A stretch of DNA of 64,000 nucleotides from Nostoc mirabile CHAB5784. GTDB taxonomy: Bacteria > Cyanobacteriota > Cyanobacteriia > Cyanobacteriales > Nostocaceae. The notes below the pieces were generated by a model. It was not told the DNA's origin. It searched no databases and saw only the letters and a program-made list of their open reading frames with translations. Location of the stretch: positions 1-64,000 of the forward strand of contig NZ_JAIVFS010000001.1 in the NCBI RefSeq assembly GCF_020829645.1, written 5' to 3'. The translations under genes were made by a program, and so were the position numbers. Shown here piece after piece: positions 47,610 through 56,542 of this stretch. The number at the start of each line of letters is the position of its first letter. Position 1 is the stretch's first letter.

Positions 47610-48053
47610 TTATGGGAGTTTTGCTAAAACCCGAATGAATTCGAGAGGTAAGCCATCGGTATCGGCGATGAAAGCCACTTCGTAAATGCGATCGCCTATT
47701 TGCTGTTGTGTCGGTTCTAAAAGTACTTTCAACGGTTGTAATTCTTCAGTTTGACTCTCAGCAGCTAGTGATACACGCTCTTGTAAATTTGTCAACCAGC
47801 TAGGTAAATCTGATGTAATCTCAGTCAAATCGAACGAGAGATGATAATACCCCACATAATGCTCGTCAGCAAAGGCATCTGGGGCTGGTTTTGGTTCGGG
47901 AATTTGTATTAGTTCAATTCTGCCGCCCAATCCTTCCATCCAACAAGCTAGGGTGTAGCCTGTAGTAAAGCGTTCCGAAATTGTAAACCCTAAATGTTCG
48001 TAGAAGGCGATCGCTCGATGAATATTCGCAGTCCGAATAGAAGCGTGGTGCAT
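47610..48053 (-). CDS. VOC/glyoxalase-fold protein
   Basis: The 147-residue protein begins MHHASIRTANIHRAIAFYEHLGF, the usual start of vicinal-oxygen-chelate proteins, with a metal-site Glu in RIELIQ and a His in YYHLSFDL. Such proteins include glyoxalase I and dioxygenases; the reaction here is not known. It is a single gene, with ATG at 48053. Confidence 0.85.
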   Translation of the reverse strand: MHHASIRTANIHRAIAFYEHLGFTISERFTTGYTLACWMEGLGGRIELIQIPEPKPAPDAFADEHYVGYYHLSFDLTEITSDLPSWLTNLQERVSLAAESQTEELQPLKVLLEPTQQQIGDRIYEVAFIADTDGLPLEFIRVLAKLP

Positions 48054-48131
48054 ATTAGTCCTTAGTCCTTAGTCCTTAGTCACTTGTCCTTTGTTATTCA
48101 CTAATGACAAATGACTAATGACAAATGACCA

Positions 48132-48644
48132 TTACTCAAACAACCTGAAATAAGGGTAGCGTACAGGGACACCAGGCTCTTTTTCCAAGTCAAAATTAAT
48201 TACTTCCCAACAGGGATCATCTGAGGTATCAGGGCTAAACTCCACAGGTAGGCCATACAAACGTGCAGCAGTAGCTTCTGGTTGTCCAGAACGCCAAGGT
48301 GTACTGCGTTCTAGGTAGCCGCTCATCAATTCCTGATAGCGTCGAGCAATAATTACTCTTGTTGCTCGAAAGCCTTGGGTATAGAGCTTGTCTAATGCTT
48401 CGTGAATCTCAAACCGAATACCATCGGGATGAGTATGCTGTCTATACCATTCATTATTCCACCTCCGCCAATGACGCCCCGATTGCAAATGGATTAACTC
48501 TCCATTTTTAGGATTAGCTTCAAACGCGCCATGACGCGAACACAAATAGGTATCTGTTAATGTCAGCGCCGGAATAGTCTGGCGACAATGGGGACACTGT
48601 ATTTCAGGCCCAAACATAGGGTACTGCAAGCCTGGATTCATCAT
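48132..48644 (-). CDS. Conserved cyanobacterial protein (TIGR02652-like) with a CxxC motif
   Basis: The 170-residue protein begins with MMNPGLQYPMFGPEIQCPHC and has a CPHC...CSRH arrangement that probably binds zinc near the N-terminus. It carries YRQHTHPDGIRFEIHEALDKL and ends VPVRYPYFRLFE. This is the layout of a cyanobacteria-wide family of unknown function, which I recall as TIGR02652. No enzyme motif is seen. It is divergent from the carbonic anhydrase gene. Confidence 0.75.
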   Translation of the reverse strand: MMNPGLQYPMFGPEIQCPHCRQTIPALTLTDTYLCSRHGAFEANPKNGELIHLQSGRHWRRWNNEWYRQHTHPDGIRFEIHEALDKLYTQGFRATRVIIARRYQELMSGYLERSTPWRSGQPEATAARLYGLPVEFSPDTSDDPCWEVINFDLEKEPGVPVRYPYFRLFE

Positions 48645-48883
48645 GAAGTGCGTACAAACATAATTTTGTCTTCACCAGCACTAGTGTATTGGATTATACA
48701 CTTTGGCTCTACCACTTTGGGTTACTTGCTCACTGCTGCACAGACACGGAGTTGTGGCAGGAACATTCTTCACTAGTGTTTTCCTCACTGTAGAGGCTTG
48801 ACGCTGTGATATCCTAGTTGTGCAACCAGCCTCAAAGGTTGGAGTTTCTCCAGTGTTCCTGGGTACCATATTCATATTCTATC

Positions 48884-49411
48884 GTGTCTACCGCTTCTTA
48901 CTGGACATCTGTCGATTTTTCTCAAGCTGCCTTTATCGCAGCCAATGCTGTTGTTATGGGTTCGGTAAATATAGCAGCAGGGGTGAGCATTTGGTATGGA
49001 GCAGTGGTTAGGGGAGATGTAGAACGGATTGAAATTGGCGAATGCACAAATATTCAGGATGGTGCAATTTTACATGGCGATCCTGGTTTTCCGACAATTT
49101 TAGAAGATCATGTGACCGTAGGGCATCGCGCTGTGGTACATTCTGCTTATATTGAGCGTGGAAGTTTGATTGGCATTGGCGCAGTGATTTTAGACGGGGT
49201 AAGAGTGGGCGCTGGTAGCATTATCGGTGCTGGTGCTGTGGTAACCAAGGATGTACCGCCTTTGTCCCTAGTTGTCGGTATTCCTGGGAAAGTATTACGG
49301 CAAATAACAGAGGCTGAAGCCGCAGAACTGATTGAACACGCCCAACGTTACCAAAAGTTAGCTTTAGTTCATGCTGGTAAGGGTACTGATATCGGGTTTA
49401 GCAAGGCTTAG
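48884..49411 (+). CDS. Gamma-class carbonic anhydrase-like protein
   Basis: The 175-residue protein folds as a left-handed beta-helix of hexapeptide repeats ([23 protein letters not shown]). The metal-site histidines are present as ILHGDP and VGHRAVVH, the pattern of gamma-carbonic anhydrases. These hydrate CO2 as trimers, although many members have no shown activity. I chose GTG 48884; the longer frame from TTG 48818 adds a non-conserved stretch. Confidence 0.85.
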   Translation: MSTASYWTSVDFSQAAFIAANAVVMGSVNIAAGVSIWYGAVVRGDVERIEIGECTNIQDGAILHGDPGFPTILEDHVTVGHRAVVHSAYIERGSLIGIGAVILDGVRVGAGSIIGAGAVVTKDVPPLSLVVGIPGKVLRQITEAEAAELIEHAQRYQKLALVHAGKGTDIGFSKA

Positions 49412-49540
49412 GGAGTGGGGAGTGGGGAGTGGGGAGTGGGGGATGAGGGAGCAGGGGGAGCAGAGGGAGAAGAATTATTAATTATTGTCCAATGCCCAAT
49501 GCCCAATGCCCAATACCCAATAATTTAATCATTCTTTACA
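49412..49540. repeat. Low-complexity tandem repeats
   Basis: GGGGAGT units repeated several times, then GAGCAGGGGGAGCAG, then CCAATGCCCAATGCCCAAT units. No gene. Confidence 0.75.
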
Positions 49541-49633
49541 TATCTAGTTGGAAAAGTTGCCCACTTCAGCTAAAAATAAAAATGAGAGCAGTTGACAAAA
49601 CTTTAATTTCTACTTAAAAGAGGGGTTCTAGAT

Positions 49634-49759
49634 ATGGATATCGATTTCCGTATAGCGATCGTTTTAGCACCAGTTGTGATTGCTGCTAGCTGGGCAGCGT
49701 TTAATATTGGCGCTGCGGCTTTAAGACAAATCCAAGGCTTTTTGGATAGAGAAGCTTAA
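49634..49759 (+). CDS. psbY: Photosystem II protein PsbY
   Basis: The 41-residue single-helix protein reads [20 protein letters not shown] and then [14 protein letters not shown]. This matches PsbY, a small non-essential subunit at the photosystem II periphery near cytochrome b559. One transmembrane helix covers residues about 6-25. The gene is shorter than the usual ORF cutoff. Its stop codon, TAA at 49757-49759, lies inside the left inverted repeat of a MITE copy, so the insertion sits right at the 3' end of the gene. The frame ends GFLDREA, close to normal, so little if any coding sequence was lost. Confidence 0.9.
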   Translation: MDIDFRIAIVLAPVVIAASWAAFNIGAAALRQIQGFLDREA

Positions 49760-49956
49760 ATCGGGAGCATCCCAAATGTGTAAGTTATATCAAAACCACG
49801 TTATGAATTGTCATTGCGAGCGCAACGTAGTGGAGTGAAGCAATCCCATATCTTGCGATTGCTTGTCTGCGACACGCTGCGCGAACACTACGCTACCGCT
49901 TCATTCGCTTTTGACTTACACCTTCGTGCAAAATTGGGATGCTCCCCTTAAATTCG
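49754..49956. repeat. MITE-like element, family A, copy 2
   Basis: The ends CGGGAGCATCCCAAATGTG and TTGGGATGCTCCCC are inverted. The interior has TTGTCATTGCGAGCGCAACG and GCGACACGCTGCGCGAACAC. The left end overlaps the psbY stop. Confidence 0.75.
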
Positions 49957-50029
49957 GCTCAATGTTATCAATCTGCAATCGGCTGTTTCTCTTCACAGAG
50001 GCAGTCGGTTTTATTCATAATGATTAATT

Positions 50030-50172
50030 GAGCATTGGGCATGGGGCATTGAAAAGAGGCAAAGGCGCGGGGTGCTGCTCTTGCTGAGGGGAAAACCTTC
50101 TCCCTTGCTCCCTGCTCCCTGCCCCCTGCTCCCCACTCCCCACTCCCCACTCCCCACTCCCCACTCCCCCTT
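50030..50172. repeat. Low-complexity repeats abutting the folC start
   Basis: GGGCATTGAA and CCCTGCTCCCTGCC units lead into a run of CCCCACT units that ends only a few bases before the folC start codon. No ribosome binding site or -10 box survives in the last 60 bases. Confidence 0.75.
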
Positions 50173-50174
50173 CC

Positions 50175-51482
50175 TTGGATATCGACTCTGTAATACAACC
50201 CCTGCAACGCTTTGGTGTCCATCTGGGACTTGATCGCATCCTCAACCTTTTAGCAAATCTTGGTAATCCTCATCACCAAGTCCCGGTAATTCATGTTGCT
50301 GGCACTAATGGTAAAGGTTCAGTCTGTGCGTATCTTTCCTCAGTACTTACTGAGGCTGGTTATCGTACAGGACGTTATACTTCCCCCCATTTAGTCGATT
50401 GGACGGAACGTATTTGTCTGAATGAACAGCCAATTTCTTCTGAGGAATTGAGTCAATTATTCCAACAAGTCCAAGCGGTTATTCGCCCTGAAGACGAATC
50501 GGCAACCCAGTTTGAAGTAATTACGGCGGCGGCTTGGCTGTATTTTGCACAAGCTAAAGTCGATGTAGCAGTGATAGAAGTCGGACTAGGAGGGCGCTTA
50601 GATGCTACCAATGTCTGCTTGGAACCTTTGGTTACGATCATAACTTCCATTAGCCGGGAACACTGGCAGCAACTTGGCCCTACCGTTGCTGATATTGCTA
50701 GAGAAAAAGCAGGTATTCTTAAATCTGGATGTGCCGTTGTGGTTGGAGCATTACCACCAGAGGCAGAGAAAGTTGTGCGATCGCGTGCTTTAGAATTACA
50801 ATGCCCGATTTTTACGCCTCAAGCCGCCCGTCAAATCGCTACAGGATGGGCAGAGTATGAAAGAATTCAAAATTCAAAATTCAAAATTCAAAATTTAAAA
50901 TTAATTAAATACCCTTTGCCGTTAGCGGGACAAATTCAATTAGCAAATTCAGCTTTGGCAATAGCAGCTTTAGAAATTCTCCAACAACAGGGTTGGCAGA
51001 TTTCTGAAGAAGCCATAACTAACGGTATGGCAAAAACTAAATGGCCGGGGCGGATGCAATGGACTACCTGGAACAACCATAAATTATTACTTGATGGCGC
51101 TCATAATACCGCCGCCGCCCAAGTTCTTCGCCAGTATGTCGATAGCTTAGACGAAGTTAACCCCAAGCCTGTCAATTGGGTTATGGGAATGTTTTCCGAT
51201 AAGGATCATGCTGATATTTTTACCGCCCTACTGCGGCCAGGCGATCGCCTTTTTCTAGTACCAATACCAATAGAATCTTGGCCAGGTAGAACTTCTGCTG
51301 ATTTAGACTACTTAGCAAACCTAGCTGATAGCCTCTGTCCCCAATTAAGCGATCGCCAAATACATCCAGATTTATTCACAGCATTACTTGCCGCAACCTC
51401 AACCGCTACCACAGACGATTTAATAATTGTGTGTGGTTCACTTTATTTAGTAGGCGATTTTTTTTCTGCGATCGCTCTATGA
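50175..51482 (+). CDS. folC: Folylpolyglutamate synthase / dihydrofolate synthase FolC
   Basis: FolC adds glutamate to dihydropteroate and to folates, in the cytoplasm. The 435-residue protein has the ATP-binding loop AGTNGKGSV (42-50), SPHLVDWTERI, the AVIEVGLGGRLDATN segment and SREHWQQLGPT in the Mur-ligase-like core, and LDGAHN in the C-terminal domain. Residues about 229-247 (ERIQNSKFKIQNLKLIKY) are an in-frame insertion of an AAAATTCAA-type repeat. The only plausible start is TTG 50175, as family proteins begin MDIDSVIQP; the CCCCACT repeat run lies directly before it. Confidence 0.92.
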   Translation: MDIDSVIQPLQRFGVHLGLDRILNLLANLGNPHHQVPVIHVAGTNGKGSVCAYLSSVLTEAGYRTGRYTSPHLVDWTERICLNEQPISSEELSQLFQQVQAVIRPEDESATQFEVITAAAWLYFAQAKVDVAVIEVGLGGRLDATNVCLEPLVTIITSISREHWQQLGPTVADIAREKAGILKSGCAVVVGALPPEAEKVVRSRALELQCPIFTPQAARQIATGWAEYERIQNSKFKIQNLKLIKYPLPLAGQIQLANSALAIAALEILQQQGWQISEEAITNGMAKTKWPGRMQWTTWNNHKLLLDGAHNTAAAQVLRQYVDSLDEVNPKPVNWVMGMFSDKDHADIFTALLRPGDRLFLVPIPIESWPGRTSADLDYLANLADSLCPQLSDRQIHPDLFTALLAATSTATTDDLIIVCGSLYLVGDFFSAIAL

Positions 51483-51706
51483 TTGATACCTGTGAATCTG
51501 ATTATTGCCTAAAAAACTGTATTTTTTAATACGCTTTGTGAAAAACTCGTTGAGAGCTATTACATAAGTAAAATTAATCAATTAGCCAAAAAGGTAAGGG
51601 TTGCTTTCGCACCAGAACATAGTTCTAGTGATGTATCCTGTAATTTTTGTAAAGTATTGGGGTGAAGAAGCAAATTTTTGATTTAGAGGATTATTTAGTT
51701 TGGTTA

Positions 51707-52848
51707 TGAATGTAACGGAGCCAGTTCTAACTGATAGTAAAACCTTAAACGAAACAACTACTGTTTAACAGAACATATTCCAATTCAGACTCAAGGTCAG
51801 TGTGAACAACAGAATATTTTTGAAATTTTAATTCGGGCAGCCACACAAAGGGATAGCATTGAAAACACTACCAAAGTCCTAAAAAATGTTCCGACAAGCA
51901 ACGATATTCGTTACCATTTAGAGAAATATACAGACATAAATTCTCTAGAATCCGACTTAAATGCTGCACTTCAAAGCCGCTTACCAGACGGAATTCGACA
52001 AGGTAAACAAAAAATTGCTATCGATTTTAACTTAATTCCAAATTAATGGTGAACCATCAGCATTAGAATCACCATTTATTTATAGAAGTCAAGCTAAAAG
52101 TGGTACTTGTTCTTTTTACGCCTACGCGACTCTCTATGTAATTAAGAAAAATAAACGAGTCACTTTAGCTATCAAAGCTGTTCAACAACAAAATACCTTA
52201 GTTGCAATTATTACCTATCTTTTAGCACTAATTGAGCCTTTGAATCTGAGAATTGAGCGATTGTATTTAGATCGAGAATTTTTTTGTGTGCCAGTAATCA
52301 GATGGTTGCAATCTCTCGATATCCCCTTTGAAATGCCAGCTATTATTCGAGGTAAATCGGGAGGTACTAGACAATTAATTAGAGGTCGGCGTAGTTACAA
52401 AACTACTTACACTTTAAACAGCGATAAATATGGTTCAGTAACTTTTCAAGTATGGATAGTTTGTACATATAAAAATGGTAAAAGACTTTTCGCTTGGTCG
52501 GGAATTTTTTGTTTATGCTGTCTATAAAGTTAAGTTAACTTTGCAGCTTATACATGATGACTATCGCCTCCGTTTTGGGATTGAAAGCAGCTATCGAATG
52601 AAAAACCAGTGCCGGATAAAAACTACTATTAAAAATCCCACTCCGCCGGCTTCTCTTTGTAGCTTTAGCTTTTTTAGTTATTAATATATGGATTTATCTA
52701 GTGTGGCATTATCTGAGCCGATTAAAAAGAAGCACGCTTTCAGGTTTTTTCTTATCTATTTACTCTTAAACAGAAGAAGAGAGTTTTTACGTCAAGCAGT
52801 AGACCACAACTATGGCGTAGCCTGCGAAGTTTGTTTACCATCTGGCTG
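51707..52848 (+). pseudogene. ISH3-like family transposase, frameshifted
   Basis: A transposase is spread over several frames. From ATG 51707 it starts MNVTEPVLTDSKTLNET, then a shifted frame runs FEILIRAATQRDSIENTT and LQSRLPDGIRQGKQKIAIDF. A later frame has YRSQAKSGTCSFYAYAT, IERLYLDREFFCVPVIRWL, IRGKSGGTRQLIRGRRSY, then YRLRFGIESSYRMKNQCRI, and finally FVALAFLVINIWIYLVW. I know this order from ISH3-like transposases common in cyanobacteria. At least four frameshifts or stops disrupt it. It is the left-hand mobile-element remnant of the island. Confidence 0.75.
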
Positions 52849-53103
52849 ATTTTGGTTGATTTTCGGGGCTTATTTATAAGTGAATCTTATTATTCATGCC
52901 TCACAATCACCTTTTGTACATTTCTCAAAAAACGGTATCATACACTACTATTTTTTAGCGATCGCAGAAGTTTTCGGTCTACTGATTTTCATCTGTGTAG
53001 CTTGTCAACTCAGTGCTGCTGAGTCATTTTGTCATGGATTAGTCTAAACTCCAGTAAAGCAAAAGGTTAAATCAAAGACTTAGAAGATAATGATAATCAA
53101 AAA

Positions 53104-53142
53104 GAGGGGGAGGAGGCGAGCATAGCTCGCCTCCTCCCCCTC
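53104..53142. repeat. Perfect 17-bp GC-rich inverted repeat
   Basis: GAGGGGGAGGAGGCGAG pairs exactly with CTCGCCTCCTCCCCCTC across a 5-base loop, inside AT-rich DNA. Confidence 0.8.
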
Positions 53143-53457
53143 TCCCTACTTCCGATTATCTTTCTTGTTGAAACGTTTTTGAGTATTTTAACTGATTGAC
53201 AAAAAGCACTTCATTTTAATCTCTCACGGAAGTCCTAAAGTAATAGGATAAATAGCTGGGCGGAAATAAACCAAAAATGAGTTTCGGCAAAAAGCAAGAT
53301 TCAGGTCTAAGCATTTTACGTTTAATTATGCCCGTCTACTCTTTAGTTTTTTGCAAAAAGATTCTGGTTTGTCCTCAATGTTTACCCTATAGTTGGCAAG
53401 GGACTGCAATTAATCGCTCCTAAATACTTCCAAGTCATAAGTAAATCCGTAAGCTTA

Positions 53458-53600
53458 GAGGATGTTTTAAAAGGGTCTTTTGCTTTCATGGTGAGCACTG
53501 CAAAGCATCTCAGTACATGACTGAAACCTTGATTTTTCGTCAGAATTAACCTAAATCTGAACGGCAAAAGTATACCTTCCAGGACTTTTAAAACATCCTC
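53458..53600. mobile_element. 143-bp MITE with 16-bp perfect terminal inverted repeats
   Basis: GAGGATGTTTTAAAAG at the left is the exact inverse of CTTTTAAAACATCCTC at the right. Both ends are flanked by TTA, a 3-bp target duplication as seen for IS5-group elements. There is no gene inside. Confidence 0.8.
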
Positions 53601-53679
53601 TTAGCACAAAGAACGTTGAGTAATTATTCCAAGAATGTAATGACATTGCACTAAACTATTATGGTAGTGGAGTTAGTCG

Positions 53680-54087
53680 ATGTATAAATATAAATTTCCC
53701 AATATCAAGGATGAGGCTATTCCGACCATCACTTTGGATTTGGAACAAGAAGAAGTTAATAAAGAAGTTTATAAAGGAAATGAGCAAGAGTACTCAGTGC
53801 TGCGTCCTCGATTAGTGTGTAAGGTCACTGCCCTTAGGGATCATATTGTTCTTTCTCGAGATGGTCTAGATTTTTGTGTCGAGGTTAACGGTCTGTCAGT
53901 GGAAACGTTGCACAGCCTTCTCCTGAAGATGGACGGAACACGCAGCATTAGTGAATTGCAGCAGCTTGTCTCTCCTGTTGATGCTGTATGTATTATTTCA
54001 CGGCTGTATGGAACTACTACTCGTCCACGACTAGCTTACTGCGACGAGTTTCGGCAATTTAATCAACAGAGGTATCTATGTCATTGA
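53680..54087 (+). CDS. PqqD-like (RiPP recognition element) small protein
   Basis: The 135-residue protein resembles a peptide-recognition (RRE/PqqD-like) winged-helix domain. The segment LRPRLVCKVTALRDHIVLSR (41-60) and KMDGTRSISELQQLV (83-97) follow the pattern strand-hairpin, then DGxRSIxEL, known from leader-peptide-binding proteins of ribosomal peptide clusters. The first 35 residues are acidic and look disordered. It lacks the ATP-grasp or ThiF domains often fused to this part. A GGAG lies 7 bases before ATG 53680, and the downstream gene overlaps it by 10 bases. No HIP1 site is in it, unlike the core genes. The recognition call is by eye and needs a profile search. Confidence 0.55.
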   Translation: MYKYKFPNIKDEAIPTITLDLEQEEVNKEVYKGNEQEYSVLRPRLVCKVTALRDHIVLSRDGLDFCVEVNGLSVETLHSLLLKMDGTRSISELQQLVSPVDAVCIISRLYGTTTRPRLAYCDEFRQFNQQRYLCH

Positions 54088-55073
54088 CAAAGGATTTCTT
54101 CAAACAGCCGGGTTTCAGAAATAATGTCCTTGTTACGTTCCACGACTCTGGAGCCGAAATTCATTATCGTGACCAAGGGTGTTCTATCGACATTGCTCCT
54201 GAATTCAGAAGGGAAACCGCTCAATTGCTACAGCTTCTACAGATGGGCGGAATACCACAAGAGCAATTGGGTTGGAACTGTCCAGGAATCCAAGAGCAAA
54301 TCCCAAAACTACTCATCGAGTTCGACGGCCTTGGACTGCTGACCGAAACACAGTCTACAGTAACTTTTGGTAGCGTGAGTGGACGCCAGTTTTACAGAGA
54401 TTTGTACCGATTCGTTGAGCGAATGAAGGGGAGAGTTGCCAATTCTGCCTACTATCAAGGGATGGTTGATGGAACTGTGACCAGAAACCAGTTAATTGGG
54501 TATGTTTTGGAATACTATCACATTGTTCATCTCTGCCCTAGTATGCTGGCTCCCTCTTTAGCCAATCATGAATCACGCACTACTCGAGAGTTCCTACAGC
54601 AATTCTTTGTTTCTGAGTTGCACCACGACCGCATTATTGAGGAGTCATTGAAGAGTGTAGGATTTGAACGTGACCAACTGGAGCGGATGCAGCCGCTACC
54701 AATGACCTTTGCACTATGTTCCACACTTGGGGTTTTTGCGAAGCAGCATCCTCTAAGTTTTAAGGCTGCGCTCTTCCTTTTCGAGCAGCCTTATAAGAAG
54801 TTCAACGAGGCATTTGAGAAGCTGTGTAAAGCATTAGATATTCCTTCTGAATTCTATGAACCAATCCTGCTACATGCCTGCATAAATGAGGAAGGGGAGC
54901 ATGAGCAAATCTCAAAGGTTCTGCTAGGAGAGGTTCCCTGTGTTTCACTTGAAGAACAATTGGTAGTGAAGAAGCACATTGGAATTCTTGTAGAGTCAAT
55001 GGTACTACAGGAACAGCAGATTCTTGATTACTACGGCAATCAACAAAACATTATCCCTCGTTGTTTTACATAA
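54078..55073 (+). CDS. PqqC/heme-oxygenase-like oxidase with an N-terminal RRE-like region
   Basis: The 331-residue protein has a small N-terminal alpha/beta part (about 15-90, ending LLIEFDGLGLLTE) that again looks like a leader-binding winged helix, followed by an all-helical domain (about 105-320). The helical domain has candidate metal-ligand positions Glu145, His148, His151 in LEYYHIVH, Glu180, His182, His183, Asp184 in SELHHD, and His266, Glu271, His275 in LLHACINEEGEHE. This resembles PqqC/TenA/heme-oxygenase-like diiron oxidases (HDO), which oxidise or cut amino-acid derivatives, although the HDO triad is not an exact match. AGAGG sits before the ATG, and the 10-base overlap with the previous gene suggests a coupled pair. 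Confidence 0.65.
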   Translation: MSLTKDFFKQPGFRNNVLVTFHDSGAEIHYRDQGCSIDIAPEFRRETAQLLQLLQMGGIPQEQLGWNCPGIQEQIPKLLIEFDGLGLLTETQSTVTFGSVSGRQFYRDLYRFVERMKGRVANSAYYQGMVDGTVTRNQLIGYVLEYYHIVHLCPSMLAPSLANHESRTTREFLQQFFVSELHHDRIIEESLKSVGFERDQLERMQPLPMTFALCSTLGVFAKQHPLSFKAALFLFEQPYKKFNEAFEKLCKALDIPSEFYEPILLHACINEEGEHEQISKVLLGEVPCVSLEEQLVVKKHIGILVESMVLQEQQILDYYGNQQNIIPRCFT

Positions 55074-55100
55074 GAAGCATACTATAGAGTGTTAGAACTT

Positions 55101-55262
55101 TCAAAAGCAACAACATCCATATCTGGCTGTAGAATCGATCCAAGCTGTGTGAAAGAAAAAACCCTACCCAGGTTTGATAAGCATGTTGATAAATCGATGG
55201 TCTTGCTCGAAAAGGTTATTGAAATACTTAACCTGTTCAGTTGACGGGGTAACAATATGCAA
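55101..55262 (-). pseudogene. IS6/IS240-family transposase fragment
   Basis: The minus strand reads STEQVKYFNNLFEQDHRFI and then NMLIKPG, a stop, and GFFFHTAW. This is the C-terminal part of IS6-family transposases (the family pattern is KYLNNxxEQDHRFIKxxxxPMxGFxSFxxA). An in-frame stop and missing N-terminal part show that it is dead. The rest of the spacer up to 55455 is gene-free. Confidence 0.75.
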
Positions 55263-55455
55263 GAAACTGGCTCTGAGCAAGATCAGAGCCTTTCATAGTA
55301 AAAAAGAACGATCTGCTTAAAGAAAATGCTTCCTCAATCCTATTAAGTTCTTAAGGGTCAGGAAGATTTCCTTCTGCTTTTAGTACACCGATGGTGTTGG
55401 AATAAGTCACATTGCAACACTAATATAAACAGATTTAATATGGCATATTTAGTAA

Positions 55456-56349
55456 ATGAAAATGAAGAGGCAATCTCTTAAAGGATTCACTTTTATATTG
55501 CTAGCATCGATTCTTTGGGGGATTGCTGGTGCTTTAGCTAAAGTAATTTTTAATTTGTCTGTTTCTCCATTAGAGTTAACAGTAGTTCGTTCCATAGTAG
55601 CCGCTGTAATTTTATTTTTACTAATACTTGCTTTCAAAAAACCTCTAAGAGTTACAAAGCAAGCTATACAATTTCTTGTTATCCAAGGAATTATTCTTTC
55701 CGCTATTCATTTAACGTTTTATTATTCTATAAGTAAAACCAATGTAGCTATTGCAGTTATGCTGCAATGTACAGCACCTATATTCGTAATTGTTTTCGAT
55801 ATTTTTGCTAATAATTACAGAATGAACTTTACAATAGGCGTTTTATTAATTATAAGTGTGTTTAGTTGTTCCATGCTTGTAGGGGTATACAACATTGATT
55901 TTCTAAAAACCAATTTCGCAGGTATTTGTGTTGGGATTTTATGTGGAATTAGTTTTGCTTTCTATAATATTTGGGGAAAACGCGGTCATTCCCTAAATAT
56001 TAATACATGGACAATGACCTTTTATTCTTTTTTATTTTCATCCATCATTTGGCTATTTTTATTTTATCCAATTAATTTATTTTCCGATAAATATACATTG
56101 AAAATTTGGGCTTATTTCATTTTTATTGGCATCTTTGCAACTATTTTACCGAATTGGTTATATTTGGAGGGTCTTAGATATATAAATGCATTTCCTGCTA
56201 CTATTATTGGAATGCTTGAACCTGTTTCAGCAGGCATTGTAGCGTTCATGTTGCTTAAAGAAACTCTTGAGCCTTTACAACTGATAGGAATGGCTGGCAT
56301 CTGTGGTGTAATCCTTTATTTAAAAAAACATAATGAGCTACTTGAGTAG
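55456..56349 (+). CDS. EamA/DMT-family transporter (RhaT/YdcZ-like exporter)
   Basis: The 297-residue protein has ten predicted transmembrane helices in two repeated five-helix EamA domains, with signature SILWGIAGALAKVIF at the start of the first and GISFAFYNIWGKRG at the second. EamA proteins move small metabolites such as amino acids out of the cell. Its base composition is AT-rich, with no HIP1 site, unlike the surrounding core genes, which supports transfer. It follows the PqqD/PqqC-like pair after a 380-base gap with the IS6 remnant and could export the pair's product, but that link is inference. Confidence 0.85.
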   Translation: MKMKRQSLKGFTFILLASILWGIAGALAKVIFNLSVSPLELTVVRSIVAAVILFLLILAFKKPLRVTKQAIQFLVIQGIILSAIHLTFYYSISKTNVAIAVMLQCTAPIFVIVFDIFANNYRMNFTIGVLLIISVFSCSMLVGVYNIDFLKTNFAGICVGILCGISFAFYNIWGKRGHSLNINTWTMTFYSFLFSSIIWLFLFYPINLFSDKYTLKIWAYFIFIGIFATILPNWLYLEGLRYINAFPATIIGMLEPVSAGIVAFMLLKETLEPLQLIGMAGICGVILYLKKHNELLE

Positions 56350-56542
56350 CCAGAGCAAACGCATCTAAATTCAGTAGACCGAAAAGTTTTGCGATCGCTC
56401 TGTAATGAATGCCTATTCCAGTAAAATTTTGCTTAATATCTGTAATTTTAAATACTAGTGTCGAGAAGCTCTCTTGGACTCAGAATATACAGCACTTGCG
56501 TCTATTATGAGGTACACTAGATTAAAATATAAATACTTTTAA

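Larger units (their letters stand above)
52849..53679. other. AT-rich gene-poor spacer left of the cassette
   Basis: It contains the GC-rich hairpin at 53104-53142, a short ORF 53277-53423 (48 codons, with CPQC) of doubtful reality, and the MITE 53458-53600. No convincing gene otherwise. Confidence 0.5.

Noticed and set aside
49968..50245. Minus-strand ORFs before folC
   Set aside because: Composed of GGGGAGT-type repeats and part of the folC start in antisense.
52831..53022. 63-codon ORF right of the ISH3-like remnant
   Set aside because: No start signal and no similarity; it overlaps the decayed transposase end.
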